From the NCBI GenBank assembly GCA_019055375.1, contig JAHQIW010000741.1, forward strand, positions 1 to 64,000: DNA of 64,000 nt, read 5' to 3'. The position numbers and the translations under genes were made by a program. Positions 10,664 to 22,614 of this stretch are shown in pieces (position 1 is the stretch's first letter; each line of letters begins with the position of its first letter). Below the pieces are notes generated by a model. That model was not told where the DNA came from, searched no databases, and saw only the letters and a program-made list of their open reading frames with translations. This stretch comes from Parelaphostrongylus tenuis (taxonomy: Eukaryota; Nematoda; Chromadorea; Rhabditida; Metastrongylidae).

Positions 10664-12245
10664 TAAAGTTTTGCACATCACTTTATAACACTGGATATAA
10701 ATTTCTTTTGCTATACTCATAATAAAAATGGTTTCCAACTCCAATTGTGGGAGGTAGAGGATAGCCTTTATCGATATGGAGAGGTTAGGAGTATAGAGCA
10801 ACACGAACGGAAAAAACTTAGATGTCGCTAAAATTTTATGGGTACTCTTCGTTTTTTGAAGACTAATAGTCGTCATTTGAGAGCCTTCATGGGAATAAAG
10901 ATTAGGGATTCCTTACGAATGTCGTCCAATTCCCGACAACTAAACCCAGGCATCAGCATTACTGAGAGTAGCCAAACCGGCGACGCGAATTCAACGATCT
11001 CTACACGTAATTGCTGGACGACGAGGAGAAGTGAAGATGATGAACACCACACACATATGAGTACGGTCTATCCAGACAGAATCCATATTTTCAAAACTAA
11101 AGGAATTAATTGAAGCGGTCTCAAAGTGTGTATAGTGCGGATCAAATGACTGGGAAAGTTCAGAGCATAAAAAAAGCAGCTAGTGCGGAAAATCACGTCC
11201 ATTGACGCGTCTTGTTTATTGGTCATCTGTCTTTCTATTTCTATTCTGTGGATCTTGATAAGGCTACGTAGTGGTGAGCTTCCGAACCAATACAATATAA
11301 CCTATTGACATTTGGCTCTTTAGAACAATGCAATGTGGAAAACGCGGGTATCTGAGTTGGGAACAATCCTACTCGACCACACTGTGGACAAATAAAAGTA
11401 AAATAGAAAAGGACAAAATCCATAAATGACATCCCAAACAATGTGGTATAATTTCTGTTAGCGAAAATTGTGATCTAAAAACCAATCACTCTAATGGTGA
11501 GGCTTGAAGCAACCCTAACTATGATGGAATCGGTATATCATTGACAACGGTTTTCAAAATTTTTCCACTTTGCTGCCGCCAATGTTTCGGGTCTTTTGAT
11601 ACAAATACCCATAACTCTCCATGACGTAGCTTTGCTTCCTCGCATTTCTTCAAACTTTCTCTTTTTCACCCTAAATATCAATTCAGTGTGCATTCTATGC
11701 AATGCACGTGAGAAATGTGAACGATAATGATGACGCACGCAATGGATCAGTCTAGCAATTAGAGAATCGACACGCGATCAGCAGTTGGAAGAACCCGAGA
11801 CTGTCACTAAGAATCAGTGCCCCATGAGAAACAATCGATAAAGCAGAAAAAAGTCATCAGATCATTCCTTTGATTATCTGAATTTGTAACCCTTCCAGAC
11901 GACTCAGTAATGGCTATAAAGGAACAGCACTAGGGAATTTTTTGATATCAAATAAGCAGCAAAAATGCTAAGATACTTATAAATGACCTCAGATCTATTT
12001 GAACCTACCCTTCGGTAGATATTTTCCTAGCTTCGTCATGGTCATTTACTTGAAGAGTGATTTGTCTCAACATTATATAAAGTTTTGCGAGATTTGGTTG
12101 CCTAGAGCTGAGTTCCATTGACTTCCTATATACGATGAAGCATCAGCAAAAGCACAAATGATTTCTCCTCGAATCTCTCAGAAAACAGTACTAAAACAGC
12201 AAAAATTAAACAAACAGTAAAAAATAAAAAGATAAAATAACAATC
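10664..12245. other. No recognisable feature
   Basis: Several 60-90-codon open frames on both strands look like chance. None has convincing splice context or family resemblance. No repeats shared with the rest of the window were noticed. Confidence 0.35.
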
Positions 12246-12249
12246 GACT

Positions 12250-14008
12250 TCTCGAGTCCTCCTCTGATCAACATTTTTGCCCTCTCCAGATCACCCAGAC
12301 ACCACTCAAGCGGAGAACTCTTCATCCATAATCGTGCAGAAGTGTGCGCTGTGCCGAACTTTTTCAATAAGACAACGAGCACGTGCAAATTCATTACTCT
12401 CTGACTCCAACTCAACGGCTACCATCCAAATGCCCTCAGAGTTGGCAATGTGTTCGAAATCTACAAAAATTCACAGAAGAATAGACAGCTTCATCGGAAA
12501 CAATTCTAGGAATCACATTCCATAAAAGTTTTATCGGAAATCATAAGTAACGACGTGTACAGCGTCTCTTTCTACTCCCTAGTTTCATACTCTTATATAG
12601 GAATTTTTCTGAAATAACTTATAAATAAAAAATCTGGTCATGGATATAACTTAGCAAGGATTTCTCTAGGTCCAGAGACATCACCACGTAACCATGTCGT
12701 ATTTGCATACTATAAACATAGAACTTCAGCTTGTGGACAAGAAGTGGTTTCATCGGCAAGAAGTACTTCATAGTTCTTGGTAAATGTGATACGATTTATG
12801 CTTCGGACTTCAACCTATATATGAAGTAAGAAAGTAGAAAAACGGAGCAAACGTTGTTCCGTGTGTTTTTTCGAAATGTGCAGCTGCAAGCGAAGTGCCC
12901 TTACATTTTCGATGTTCTTCGAAGTCGCACATAAACCGCATAGGCACATTTTCAGCACTTCTGAAAAAAGGGCAAATCCACAACTACAAAATTGTCCTTC
13001 CTCGACTGCAACAACCTGAGATTCCTAATTTTATCACACTGATATGGCCTCATTTATCACTGAGACGTCTAAGCGTCTAAAATCTGATCTACGTAACCTT
13101 AAGAGAATGTGTTGTTGTACCTTTTATTGCAAAAGGGTCTGCATCCTTCAACAAAGTTGCTTTTTTGTCTTGGTTTTCTGCACCAGTATCGCTGACATGA
13201 CGGCTTAATCAATCCCATATCAAGTCCAATATTAACGAAGATAATATTTTGAGAAATCACGCCACAAGTGGGCAAATTGCCCAGCGATCTCATGAGCCAA
13301 GCACAGAGCCTAGTGAACACAACATCTCAAAATGGCTAACATTTTGGCTTGACAAGTGAGTGTGCAACCGCCTCATTCGGCGTCAACGGCATCCTTCATC
13401 CAATGCTCTCGATTCAGCTCAGCAATCAATGCACTTAAGGTTGCTAAATTCTGAATTCTGGATAAAAAAAGTTAGAAAACAGAATTCTGAGATGCAGAAC
13501 GACCCATAGCCACACCATAAATAATTGAATTTCCCGTCATTCACTTAATGACCACACCGTTGAACGGTGATCGCTAGAATATACCTTCTGCACGATCAAC
13601 CATATCCTTTTCATATCGCATTCCCTCCAGACGACCAGCACACAACCAGATCTGAGGATCTGTCAGAATATGTTTTCGAACTTTGTTAAGAACTTTACGC
13701 GCATTTTCATACGTTTCTAAACGTGCCAAAGCCAACCAAAGCTCGGCACTCGAACTAAAATAGTTACTTTTTTACGTAACCTGTTACTAGTATTTCATCA
13801 CTCTGTGATAATTCAAGAACTAATGTTCTTACGAAGTTCTTAATGATAAAAAAAGAAAGGGGTAAAAATATACGCTGTATACAAAACAGGAATAAACTCA
13901 CCTACAATGTTCCACTGTTCGGGTGAGCAGTACGCGTGCATCATCTGATTCTTCTAACTCAGTGGAAGCTTCCAGTGAAGGACAGAAGTAAGAATTTGTT
14001 CAGGTGTC
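12250..14008 (-). pseudogene. PRPF6: PRPF6-like (U5 snRNP HAT-repeat splicing factor) pseudogene, unit 1
   Basis: Minus-strand exons occur in the gene's normal order. 13902-14008 has ELEESDDARVLLTRTVEHC. 13585-13754 has [20 protein letters not shown]. 13457 downward has LNREHWMKDAVDAE. About 13170-13090 has a KKATLLKDADPF-like segment. About 12960-12840 has AAAHFEKTHGT. 12460-12250 has NSEGIWMVAVELES, then after a frameshift ARLWMKSSPLEW. These are consecutive HAT repeats of the PRPF6 C-terminal half; the intact protein bridges U5 and U4/U6 snRNPs in tri-snRNP assembly. Splice sites such as cag|...|gtatat and ttttag are kept, so this derives from an intron-containing gene copy and is not a retrocopy. 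An in-frame stop after DAVDAE and frameshifts in several exons make it non-functional. No N-terminal half was seen. Confidence 0.85.
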
Positions 14009-14037
14009 CTGCGAACACATGGAAAGCGTAAAAAAGG

Positions 14038-14265
14038 ATAATCTCTAGGCGTTGATCAATCCGTAGCGATTGCGCCGTACTTCATCAGGCATGTTGGAGG
14101 TGAGTGAATGAATATCTGGCCACCACAGTGACTCACAATCGCCTATCGATAAATCACATCAGTTTTAGTATCCTCCCAGAGAAGTGTGGTGAAGCTCGTC
14201 AATTCTATAGGGATGAAGAGCTTGCAGAGCCTTGAACACGCGACCGAGCTAGTAATCCAATCTTC
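14038..14265 (-). repeat. Diverged tRNA-derived SINE (unit 1)
   Basis: Collinear with the SINE at 49665-49975: the ggcgttgatcaatcc block, the atctggcc...agtgactc block, the atcctcccagag block and the terminal gaccgagct region. The A and B boxes are eroded. Its partner in the tandem duplication is at 15786-16055. Confidence 0.65.
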
Positions 14266-14574
14266 CTTTGGCTGGTACACGGTAATAACAGGTCTATTAG
14301 AAAAACCAGATAGGTCAATGAAACTCTCAAAATTTGATTAATCGGTTAATTGGTAAAACAAGGCAGGAAAAGCTTCGGTCAGCGAGTAATTTTTAAATGG
14401 GAAAACAAAATTTTATAAAAGCTCTTTCAGCGCAATATGAGGACTTTTTTGAAGATGAAATAAATCATTCAAATTCCTTCAATTTGTGCTATCGAACAGT
14501 AATTTGAAAATTGAAAAAGAACAAAAAAATGCGTCTTTTACAAAGGGTCGAAATGACGCTCAGATAACGGAAAA

Positions 14575-15765
14575 AGTACTTAAAAAGCAAAACGTGGTTC
14601 TCTGTGCTTTTTCGAAATGAGCAGCTGCAAGCCAAATGCCCTTACCTTCTTCTATGTTCTTCAAAGCATAGGCGTAAACCACACAGGCACATGCTAGCGC
14701 TCCCAAAAAAACGGTCAAAATCCAGATTCACAGAGTTCCACTTCCTCGACTGTAACTATCTGAGTATGCGTGATCTTTGGCATACTGACATGGTCTTATT
14801 TATCACTTAGACGTCTCAGCATCCAAATTCTGATATACGCAGCCGTATAAGAATATATGAATCACCTTGTTTTGCAAAAGAGTCTGCATCCTCTGCTTTT
14901 TTGTCTCCGACTTCGACACCAGTGCCCATACTACGAAGGTCTAGTCAATCCCAAATCAGATCTAGTATTAACAAAGATAATATTGGCAGAAATGCAGCCT
15001 TAACTGAAGAAAAATGCTCATCTATTTAATGAACCAAAAGCAGAGCCTAGTGAGCGCAAGATCTCCAAATGGCTAACATTATGGCTTGACAAGTGAGTGT
15101 CAACAGGTTCGTTTGAAGTCAAAGATATCCTTCATCCAGTGTTTTCTATTCAACTTCACCATATTTGCAGTTAAAGATGTTAGAGCCTAGACGAGGGACA
15201 AAAAAAAAAATCAGAAAACAGAATTCTGAGGTGCAGTACAACTCCATCACACCACACGTGATTGAATTTCCCGTAATTCTGTCATTCACCACACCACTGG
15301 AAGAATGATTGCTAGAATTTACCTACTGCACGATACTATCAAACATATCCTTTTCATGTCGCATTCCCTCCAGACGACCAGCACACAACCAGATCTGATG
15401 ATCTGTCAGAATATGTTTTCGAACTTTGTTAAGAACTTTACGCGCATTTTCATACGTTTCTAAACGTGCCAAAGCCAACCAAAGCTTGGTACTAGGACTG
15501 AAATAGTTACTCTCTTATGTAACCTGTTACTCTATTTCATCACTCGTTGATAATTCAAGGAATTAATATTCTCACGAAGTTCTTAGTGATAAAAAAGTAG
15601 CGAACTGGTAAAAACGTACGCTGTACTCAAAACAGCAATGAACTCACCTACAACATTCCATTGCGTGGGTGGACGAAACGCGTGTATCATCTAGTGCTTA
15701 CCATCTCAGTGGCAGCTTTTCAGTTGCAAACAGAGGTAAGACTTTGCTCAAGTGTTTCGCGAAAC
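14575..15765 (-). pseudogene. PRPF6: PRPF6-like pseudogene, unit 2
   Basis: This is the second partial copy of the HAT-repeat gene. Minus-strand exons: about 15765-15662 (KAATEM, then LDDTRV...MECC), 15497-15323 ([20 protein letters not shown]), about 15180-15110 (LNRKHWMKDIFDF), about 14930-14870 (GDKKAEDADSFAKQG) and about 14690-14580. The last is still open (CACVVYAYAL... then GIWLAAAHFEKAQRTT), unlike its frameshifted twin in unit 1. Inactivating changes include TGA in place of the Trp codon before KAAT, a TAG where the [10 protein letters not shown] exon ends, and a stop after the HWMKDIFDF segment. The unit lacks the 12250-12460 exon, so neither unit could make PRPF6. Confidence 0.85.
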
Positions 15766-15785
15766 ACCTGGAAACCTATGAAAAA

Positions 15786-16055
15786 AATAATGAGCTCTTG
15801 GCGTTAACCAATTCCTAGAGAATGTGCCATTCGACTCCATCAGGCACACTGGAGGGGCTGAATATATATTTGCCCACTACACTGACTCGCGGCCATCTAC
15901 CGATGTATCAAATTAGTGCTAATATCCTCCCAGAGAAGTTTGGTAAAGTTCGCCAACCCTGTATGGATGGAGAGCTTGCTGAGTCCTGACCACGCGACCG
16001 AGCTATTGACCATGCGTGTATCGCATAGCATATAACCATTGCGCCACACTCGAGA
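15786..16055 (-). repeat. Diverged tRNA-derived SINE (unit 2)
   Basis: Same family as 14038-14265 and 49665-49975. It still shows a gcgcaatggttat A-box-like segment when read on the minus strand at about 16045-16030, joined to cctcccagagaag and aatgagctcttggcg blocks. Confidence 0.65.
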
Positions 16056-17498
16056 AAACCACAAACTTCATGATAGCACTGGTAGTAATGGCAAAGTAGT
16101 GAATGACACGGAACTGCTGGAACACGAAACATCTACAATAGGGAAACTGCTTATTCAGCTTCCATAATCGTTCACTAGAAATCATAACAGGGCCTTTGAA
16201 TATACAGCGCTGACGGTGCTTCCGCTTTGCCTTTCAAAAAATATATAAAACACAATCTATTACATATCATGTCGAAGACCTCGCGCTAACTCTTTGGAAG
16301 GAGTGGAACTTCCTGCTCCAAAAACTATGTCGTTTCACCAATGAGTTGAGAACCTACAGTGAAATAAACGTTTTCAGATTCATCCTTGAGCCGTTGAAGT
16401 GCAACCGTTAGTAAAAAGTTCTTAAAAATTACAAATCTAAAGTGCCGTGAATATTCCGCAACAAATCTATGAAGTGGAAAACAAGCAGTACTGTAGTACA
16501 GCGGAGAAAATGGAATCGCATTCAATGCTTTTTCATAATAAATCAATATTAATTTTGAAATGCTGTTGTGGGAAAAGGAATCATACCGCAAATCCCTCAG
16601 AAAGCGAGAGCCGTACTGATCAAAAAACTTGCTGTCGTTTAGATGATTTTCCAGAAACATTTACAGGGTTGAGGTAGACCACTGAAGAGTTCGTAAGCGC
16701 TACACATATACAATAATCTTCACTATACGATATTATCATTAACAATTTTGTTTTGACGGCACATCGCGCGGAAGTTGCGGAAAATGATGGCACTCCATAA
16801 ACATCCACCTTTGATGAGAAACCTGAACGCTCTAAAAGAGGGGTAAGGAAGTTTGTGCTGAGCATCCACATCACTCGTGTTCTCACGACGACCATTGAAC
16901 TTTTCCGTATTGATGCATTTGTAACTTCATCAGGCATATTCTCCTATTTTAGGAGCAACTCTGAATGCCTTCACAGCTGTCTATTCTAAGACCAATGCTG
17001 ACTCTGCTTCTCGTTGCCATCCCTATAATTTGCGAATTTTTGGTAACACCTCATTCTTCATCTGTCTCTCAAACTCTCATTTGAAATCTATAGATGTGCT
17101 TATACTTGGTTATCAGTTGACCTTCCCTTGAACAAAAGATAATTTACGAGCGTTTTTAAACTTGAGATTGTTCTGAAAATACGAAATTTAACAGACGCAA
17201 TTTCTGCTCCTTGGAGATTGATTGCCAAGAATCTCGCAGTTAAAATTGTGCCTCGTTTTTGTCATTCTTCTTTTCCTGCTTTCTTTCATTCATGCCTTCT
17301 TTTACGGATTTTCTGTCAGAATCCAGCTGTGATTTTGTGCATTCGCTTACTGCAAGAATTTTATTTTGCGAAAGTTAGGCTTTAATGTCGGAGCATAAAA
17401 ATGAGAAGGAAATAACCGAACTCGAGCTGCACACGAATTTCTTCTCCTCAAATGCTAATTTCTTTGTGCATCGAGATAGCAGACTATCATGAAACATG

Positions 17499-20400
17499 GA
17501 CTCTTTACCGTTAGACGCTACGAAACCGTCAGGCACCTCTTTTGCTAGACAGAAACCTTTTCATGAGGGTGTTAGTGCCTATTTGAAAAGTTGCGAATCT
17601 CGAAGAGCTGCTATACGGTGCTTGTTTTCTGAAAAGCCTCACAGTGCTGCAGCATTCCAAAATTAATTATGTTTCAAAGGCGTCGTGCGCTTTTATTATT
17701 TTCATGTTTATATTTTGCCGGGCACAGCCGTTTTCTTGAAATTCCATAAACATTTTGAAAGTGTGATTTTCGATGAATTATGTACTTGTTTCTAAAAAGA
17801 GCCTTCTAAAGCACTGTAGCATTTGAAATTAAAATTATGGTTCCCAAGCGCTGCGTGTTTTAACATCATCGCACTATATCTCCCTGACAAAGCTTTTCTC
17901 CCAACCTACTGTTAGTCATCAATTGGCGTAAGTCTCAGAAGCTCAAAAATGTACTTAGTTTTTAGAAAATATTCTATATAGCGATTAAAACGGGGAAATT
18001 AATGTTGTGTCTCACGCATGGCGCGTATCATGCGGATTTTCGCTATTTCCGTGATTTTTTTTTTGTGATTTCTTCAGGTTTCGTAGAGATTCTTATGATT
18101 TTGTATCGAAATTTTGAAAAAGACTTTGTTCTATCGTTCTAGGACGACTTTCCTATGAAATCATTGCCAATATACCGCTATAAGCCTAAACATAGGCACG
18201 ATTAACATATAAACGTATAGAAGAATCTTCGAATATCAGAGTCATATTTTTTATCTACCTTCTTTTCACCAAAGCAGAGGAAAAGTCTTTTGATTCGCGA
18301 GAACAAAAATCTCGCTACACTTGTGTTCGCGCGCATATCCATGGTCATTCATGAGCAGTAGCCGAAAGCAATAAGTCTCATGTTTGAAGTTTAATCTTAT
18401 TTCATTGGCACACTGGAGTGGAATGATCTTTCTAGAAAATAAGCACAGCGTTTGATTCGCCGAAATCTATGCTACCAAATGGTTATTACAATTGGAAGGC
18501 TTGGCCTGCGCGAAGTACGCGTGCGTCGAAGGCAAAGGCTTTATTTTGTTTCGGCGCTGTAAGAAAGTCCTTTTAATGAAGCAAACACATTCAATTTTTA
18601 GAGATTTAGCTGACGGTATAGCAGTTCGACTCCTACTCGTTGGGCAAAAGTTTACTCTTGAATTGGTTATCATTAAATAGCTTAGATCTCTGCGATTTCA
18701 AAGAAATGTTTGATTTTCAGAAAATACTTTCCATGATATGTAGCAGCTAAATACAAATTGCTGCTTCACACTCAATATGCTTCATTGCTTTGTTGATGAT
18801 TCGATATGCTCGTCACCAAAGTTTTACTAGTCATTCGATATCCCAAATCTTAGAAATTGATAAGGTAATTGGTTCTTTTCGAAAGTTATCACATAGCGCT
18901 GCAAGAAGAAAAAAAGTTGCATTTCTCTCTTAGAATGTTACCCGCCGTCTTGGACGTTTATGGAAAAAGTCTCCTAACGCGTAGTTGCAGCAAGAAATAG
19001 ATTTGTGTTTCACATTCAAGTACTTTCGCTGGGCACATGCCATTCTCCTTCAAATTTCCAACAAGCATTTGATAGTACAGATCTCAGCAATTTCGAATGT
19101 TTTCTTAGTTTCAAAAGACTTCTCACCGCGTTGTAACAGGCAAAATAATACAAGGTTTCGCGCTCGGAGCCGTGTCGCTCGCGCAACTGCAATTAACGTG
19201 TGAAGTGCGATGCACGCCAAGAGTTAAATCCAGTATTCCTCTAGCTGTAGCAAGACAAAAAAACGCTTTTCTGAAAAAACTAAGCATGTTCGTTGATGTT
19301 TTTGGGATATACGCTATTGAATTGCTTACTGAAAGTTCAAGAGAAAGGCTGTGTCCAAAGAAAAGCCCCTAAATATGCAGCACAATTTTATTTATGCTGC
19401 TGCAGAGCGCTAAGAGATTTCTTTTATAAAGCATAACCGCCATAGATTTTCGAGATTTAAGCTATCGAGTGACTATTGAAAAGAGTTGGCTTGACGCAAA
19501 TGTTGCGGAATCCATACACATATCCGATGTACGCTGTGTGCTGCCGCATGTGAAATACAATCTTACTTTCAGTGTTGCAGAGGAATAAAATTTTTTTTGG
19601 GAAATCAGGAACCCTACAAAATTTATCGAAATTTGTGCTGAAGGCTTACCAATTATTTTAAATAAACTCTTTGCTGGGAAAAAATGCTTGCGTCTGAAAT
19701 AAAATCTTATTTCCACAGTCGCAGCGTAATATAAAGGTCTTTCAAAAGCTAGAATAGACCGTTTAAATTTTCGAGATTTGGGCTATCGAATGATTGCTAA
19801 AATGTCTAGAAAGAGACAAAAATATGTCTTGAAAATGAAGCGGATAGAAATAAACTTTCCAAAACTTCTTAAGCGACACATATTTTTGATCAATGGTTTG
19901 CATAATGCCAATGTTCCAAGCTTTTACTCATACATGATGGTCCTCCACATACAGAATTCTTCCTCTGCCCATGAGATCTCAGTTCTTTCTCTACAAATGT
20001 CAACTGTAAATAAATGAAAAAAAATAGATGACCGATATAAACTTAGTCATAGAGTTATCGACGAACTCGAATAGAACACGAAACGCATCATCTCTTTTTC
20101 GAAAGATTACCTTGTTTTTCCAATTTTTGTTCACTGTAATGCCTTTTGGGTTTTGTAAGCAAGCTTGAACATTAAAACTTAAGATATCTATTGTGATGCC
20201 CTTGTATACTTCAATATAATTGTCTGATTACCGAATTGAGTACGATTGTGTAGTAAATTAGCGTTTTTCCCTATAAATGATATTTATGTCAACCAAAAGC
20301 ATATGGGCGAGTAGAAGCAATATTGTTCTATCAAAGCGCAAACAAGAATTCCAATAGTTTTCGCGAAACGGAGCAAAAAACCTTTATCGAACAACGGAAA

Positions 20401-20699
20401 CACGCCTACCTCTGCGCAAGTCGCTCTGCACGCACGGATTTCTGTAGCCGTCCCTCGAGGGTTAAGGAAGAAGTTTCATCCAGAGAAATACAAGCGCCAT
20501 AACAACAGAAGCAAGCGGTGCGTGTGAACATAATTTCATTATAAACACTGCAGCGCTATGAAAAAAACATTTACAGCAAATAAGCATACAAGTAGTCTCC
20601 CAAGATTTAAGCCTTCAAATTATTACTGGAAAGGATCTGAAAAGGCTTTTGTACAGTAAAATTTCACCTTCGCGATTGCCGTTAACGCATAAGAGTGGC
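17499..20699. mobile_element. Foldback-like non-autonomous transposon, about 3.2 kb
   Basis: This block interrupts copy C homology and is absent at the matching site in copies A (about 5731) and B. It is flanked by a perfect AACATG repeat (17493-17498 and 20700-20705). Its ends are loosely inverted: gactctttaccgttagacg on the left versus the reverse complement of the right end, ccactcttatgcgttaacgg. Inside, a motif close to TTCGAGATTTGAGCTATCGA recurs. It is inverted in the left part (near 17598, 18690, 18850, 19080) and forward in the right part (19448, 19769). No transposase was found; all ORFs are short. A similar motif cluster is at 52250-53310. Confidence 0.65.
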
Positions 20700-20923
20700 A
20701 ACATGTTTAGAAAGATTTTGTTTCAAATTGACGAAGGGAGATTCCTTGAAGGACTTATGAAAAATCAACGAGCAATCAGGGCGATGTCGCCCACGAATGA
20801 GTGCCGAGTGCCAAATTTGTTGTTGTCTCATAGATGATCTGATACAAAAGTTGTAGAAATTCTTTTCGATCGAATATTATTTGACTGGATTTTTAGGGGT
20901 CAAAAAATGAATTTCTCAAAAAC

Positions 20924-21014
20924 ATGGCGAGGCACACAACGAGTCTATTCATAATTTCGCTGTTGTTCACAATCTCGACCGTGTTTGGATGTGGAGTAAA
21001 GCCTGCATGTCAAA
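20924..21014 (+). pseudogene. Orphan first exon of the secreted-protein family (copy C)
   Basis: Thirty codons plus one base, beginning MARHTTSLFIISLLF and ending in the mature start CGVKPACQ, followed by the conserved donor gtaatg. It has a good signal peptide, and a ttttag acceptor lies 27 bases upstream. The start codon differs from copies A and B: the upstream ATG at 20908 runs into a stop. It has an extra cysteine (PAC in place of PGG). An RTE fragment follows in the intron, and exons 2-4 are missing because copy C homology ends near 22095. It is probably a dead remnant unless it splices to an unseen exon. Confidence 0.65.
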
Positions 21015-21177
21015 GTAATGAATAGGATTTGTTATTGGAGCTACAAATATTCCCATTCTTGGACAGTTAAGAAATCAAATTAGAATGAGCATTCGTAGTA
21101 CTTCACAGTTGTTTAATAGTGTCGTAGTCCGCGTTACCTCTAGGCATGGTTTTCAATTCTATATTTAGAAGAATATC

Positions 21178-21492
21178 GACCGTTCTACACGCCAGGATAT
21201 CGAAAATAAGGTGGGCCGGACACGTGATGCGCTTCAACGACAACCGATGGACGAGAGCCGTCACCGACTGGATTCCTCGGGACGTCAAGCGCTCTAGAGG
21301 AAGACCCACTGACCTGTTGGTGCGATTTCTTCACGAAAGCGATAGAAGAAAGATATGATGCTCAGCGAATCCCTGGAGCGAGGAGGACCCACTGGGCTAC
21401 TCTTGCACGCGATAGGGAAAAATGGAAGAGTTGCTGATACCCGCTCGAGTCACTCGACGATCAACGGGAGACAGGTGGCAGGTGATTTAGAA
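21178..21492 (+). mobile_element. RTE-type LINE 3'-end fragment
   Basis: Reads RISKIRWAGHVMRFNDNRW, then AVTDWIPRDVKRS, then a frameshift before the final ARRTHWATLARDR-like part and an ACAGGTG.CAGGTGAT tail. This is the terminal part of the RTE ORF and 3' end, 5'-truncated. It is inserted in intron 1 of the copy C gene remnant and is absent from A and B, so it is younger than the split of the copies. It is the best preserved of the short RTE fragments. Confidence 0.85.
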
Positions 21493-22530
21493 GAAAGATA
21501 AAAGTAGGAAGTGTTTCCCATGCAGTGACTTTTATGATTTAGCTAACACCAGGAGTTTATGAATGAGCTTAACTGGGCTAACATTTTGATATCTTCATCT
21601 TCTCGGAGCTCATGATTACATTCGATTCTCCACTGCCGTTTGCCATCGTTGTAGCCTTCGTCTTCGTTATTGTGCGCGTCCAGTTTTCTGCAAAGGAGCA
21701 TCGCTCGAATGAAGAATTTCACTTAGCGAAGTTATCGTATACAAGATGGCTGCTATACAAGAGGCCAGCATTAATTATAAGTCGATAATGATTCAAATGA
21801 CATTCAGAACTCCACATGTTGTCTGGGCCTTTTCATAGTCGATGGCACGCGGCCGTTATTGATCATATAGATATTGCGCTTCAATCTACTGTTAAAAAAT
21901 GTCACTTGAGAGCATCGATATATTTTGAAAGACTGCCGAAATGTACATAAGCCAGTGACATGGTAAACCTTGAAAAGGACTGAAACAGTTCTTGGAATAT
22001 GTCGATTTTTCAAACAAGATTTCTAAAAGAAAGTCGATTAAGAAACATTATCTGTAAGAACAATTCTAAATCTATGAGCATTGCCAGAACATGAATGTGA
22101 ACATCTTTTATATTTCAAGTGTTCATTGTCTTCTACATTTTTCCAACAACTATGTACATTGCTCAACTCATGCACATGTTGATTTACGCCAGTACCTTAA
22201 TAAATAAAATCATAAAACTAAGTTGTGATTCCTATGAATGTAGGCTGACTAACGTTTTACTCGGCTTTCTCAATTACTATTTTTCATGCGCCATAGCCGA
22301 ATCGAGAGCTACTTCTATTCAGTGGATTCAGAAAGTTTCAAGTTTTTCTTTTGAAAAAACCCATTTACCGTCCTCACTAATAATTCGGCATAGCATTTGT
22401 CGATGAGATATCGCCTGCGATTTCGACATGTTAAACGTGTTGATTTCAGATAACGCCTTAGTTAGCACAAAACCACGCCTTTCAAGAACGAAGACGTTGA
22501 ATTGAATAAGTTTCATCTAAATTTCTTGGA

Positions 22531-22614
22531 AGCACGATACAATTCCGTTCTCTAATTTTCATATAAGAATTCAGCACGATACAATTCCGTTCTCTAATTT
22601 TCATATAAGAATTC
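22531..22614. repeat. Perfect 42-bp tandem duplication (two units)
   Basis: Two identical units starting agcacgatacaattccgttc (22531-22572 and 22573-22614). Their identity suggests a recent slippage or repair event. No coding effect is evident. Confidence 0.9.

Larger units (their letters stand above)
12840..16060. repeat. Tandem direct duplication, period about 1.74 kb
   Basis: Unit 1 (about 12840-14290) and unit 2 (about 14575-16060) align throughout. Shared features are the HAT exon near 12.9 and 14.6 kb, the DADxFA exon near 13.1 and 14.9 kb, the NRxHWMKD exon, the [10 protein letters not shown] exon (13585-13754 and 15323-15497), the ELEES exon, and a diverged SINE at the right end of each unit. 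The SINE in both units shows it was present before duplication. The 12250-12460 exon lies outside unit 1 and has no partner. About 14290-14575 between the units is unrecognised AT-rich sequence. Confidence 0.85.
16190..22095 (+). repeat. Segmental duplication copy C (partial, interrupted)
   Basis: Homology to copy A begins at cagcgctgacggtgcttccg (16206, matching about 3810) and follows copy A through the region matching 4900-5700 up to about 17498. It resumes at 20700 (matching 5735) and ends near 22095 (matching about 6800). Relative to A and B it contains a 3.2-kb insertion (17499-20699) and an RTE fragment (21178-21492), and it lacks exons 2-4. It is more diverged from A and B than they are from each other. 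The left part of the intron TIR element is kept from 21529. Confidence 0.75.

Noticed and set aside
10499..10876. Minus-strand 125-codon frame containing APGGTRTRTTLSG
   Set aside because: This is the antisense reading of the tRNA-like sequence at 10593-10663, a well-known kind of false protein prediction from tRNA-derived repeats.
13099..13320. Minus-strand 73-codon frame
   Set aside because: It crosses PRPF6 pseudogene exon and intron boundaries in a frame that does not match the HAT repeat. It results from a frameshift.
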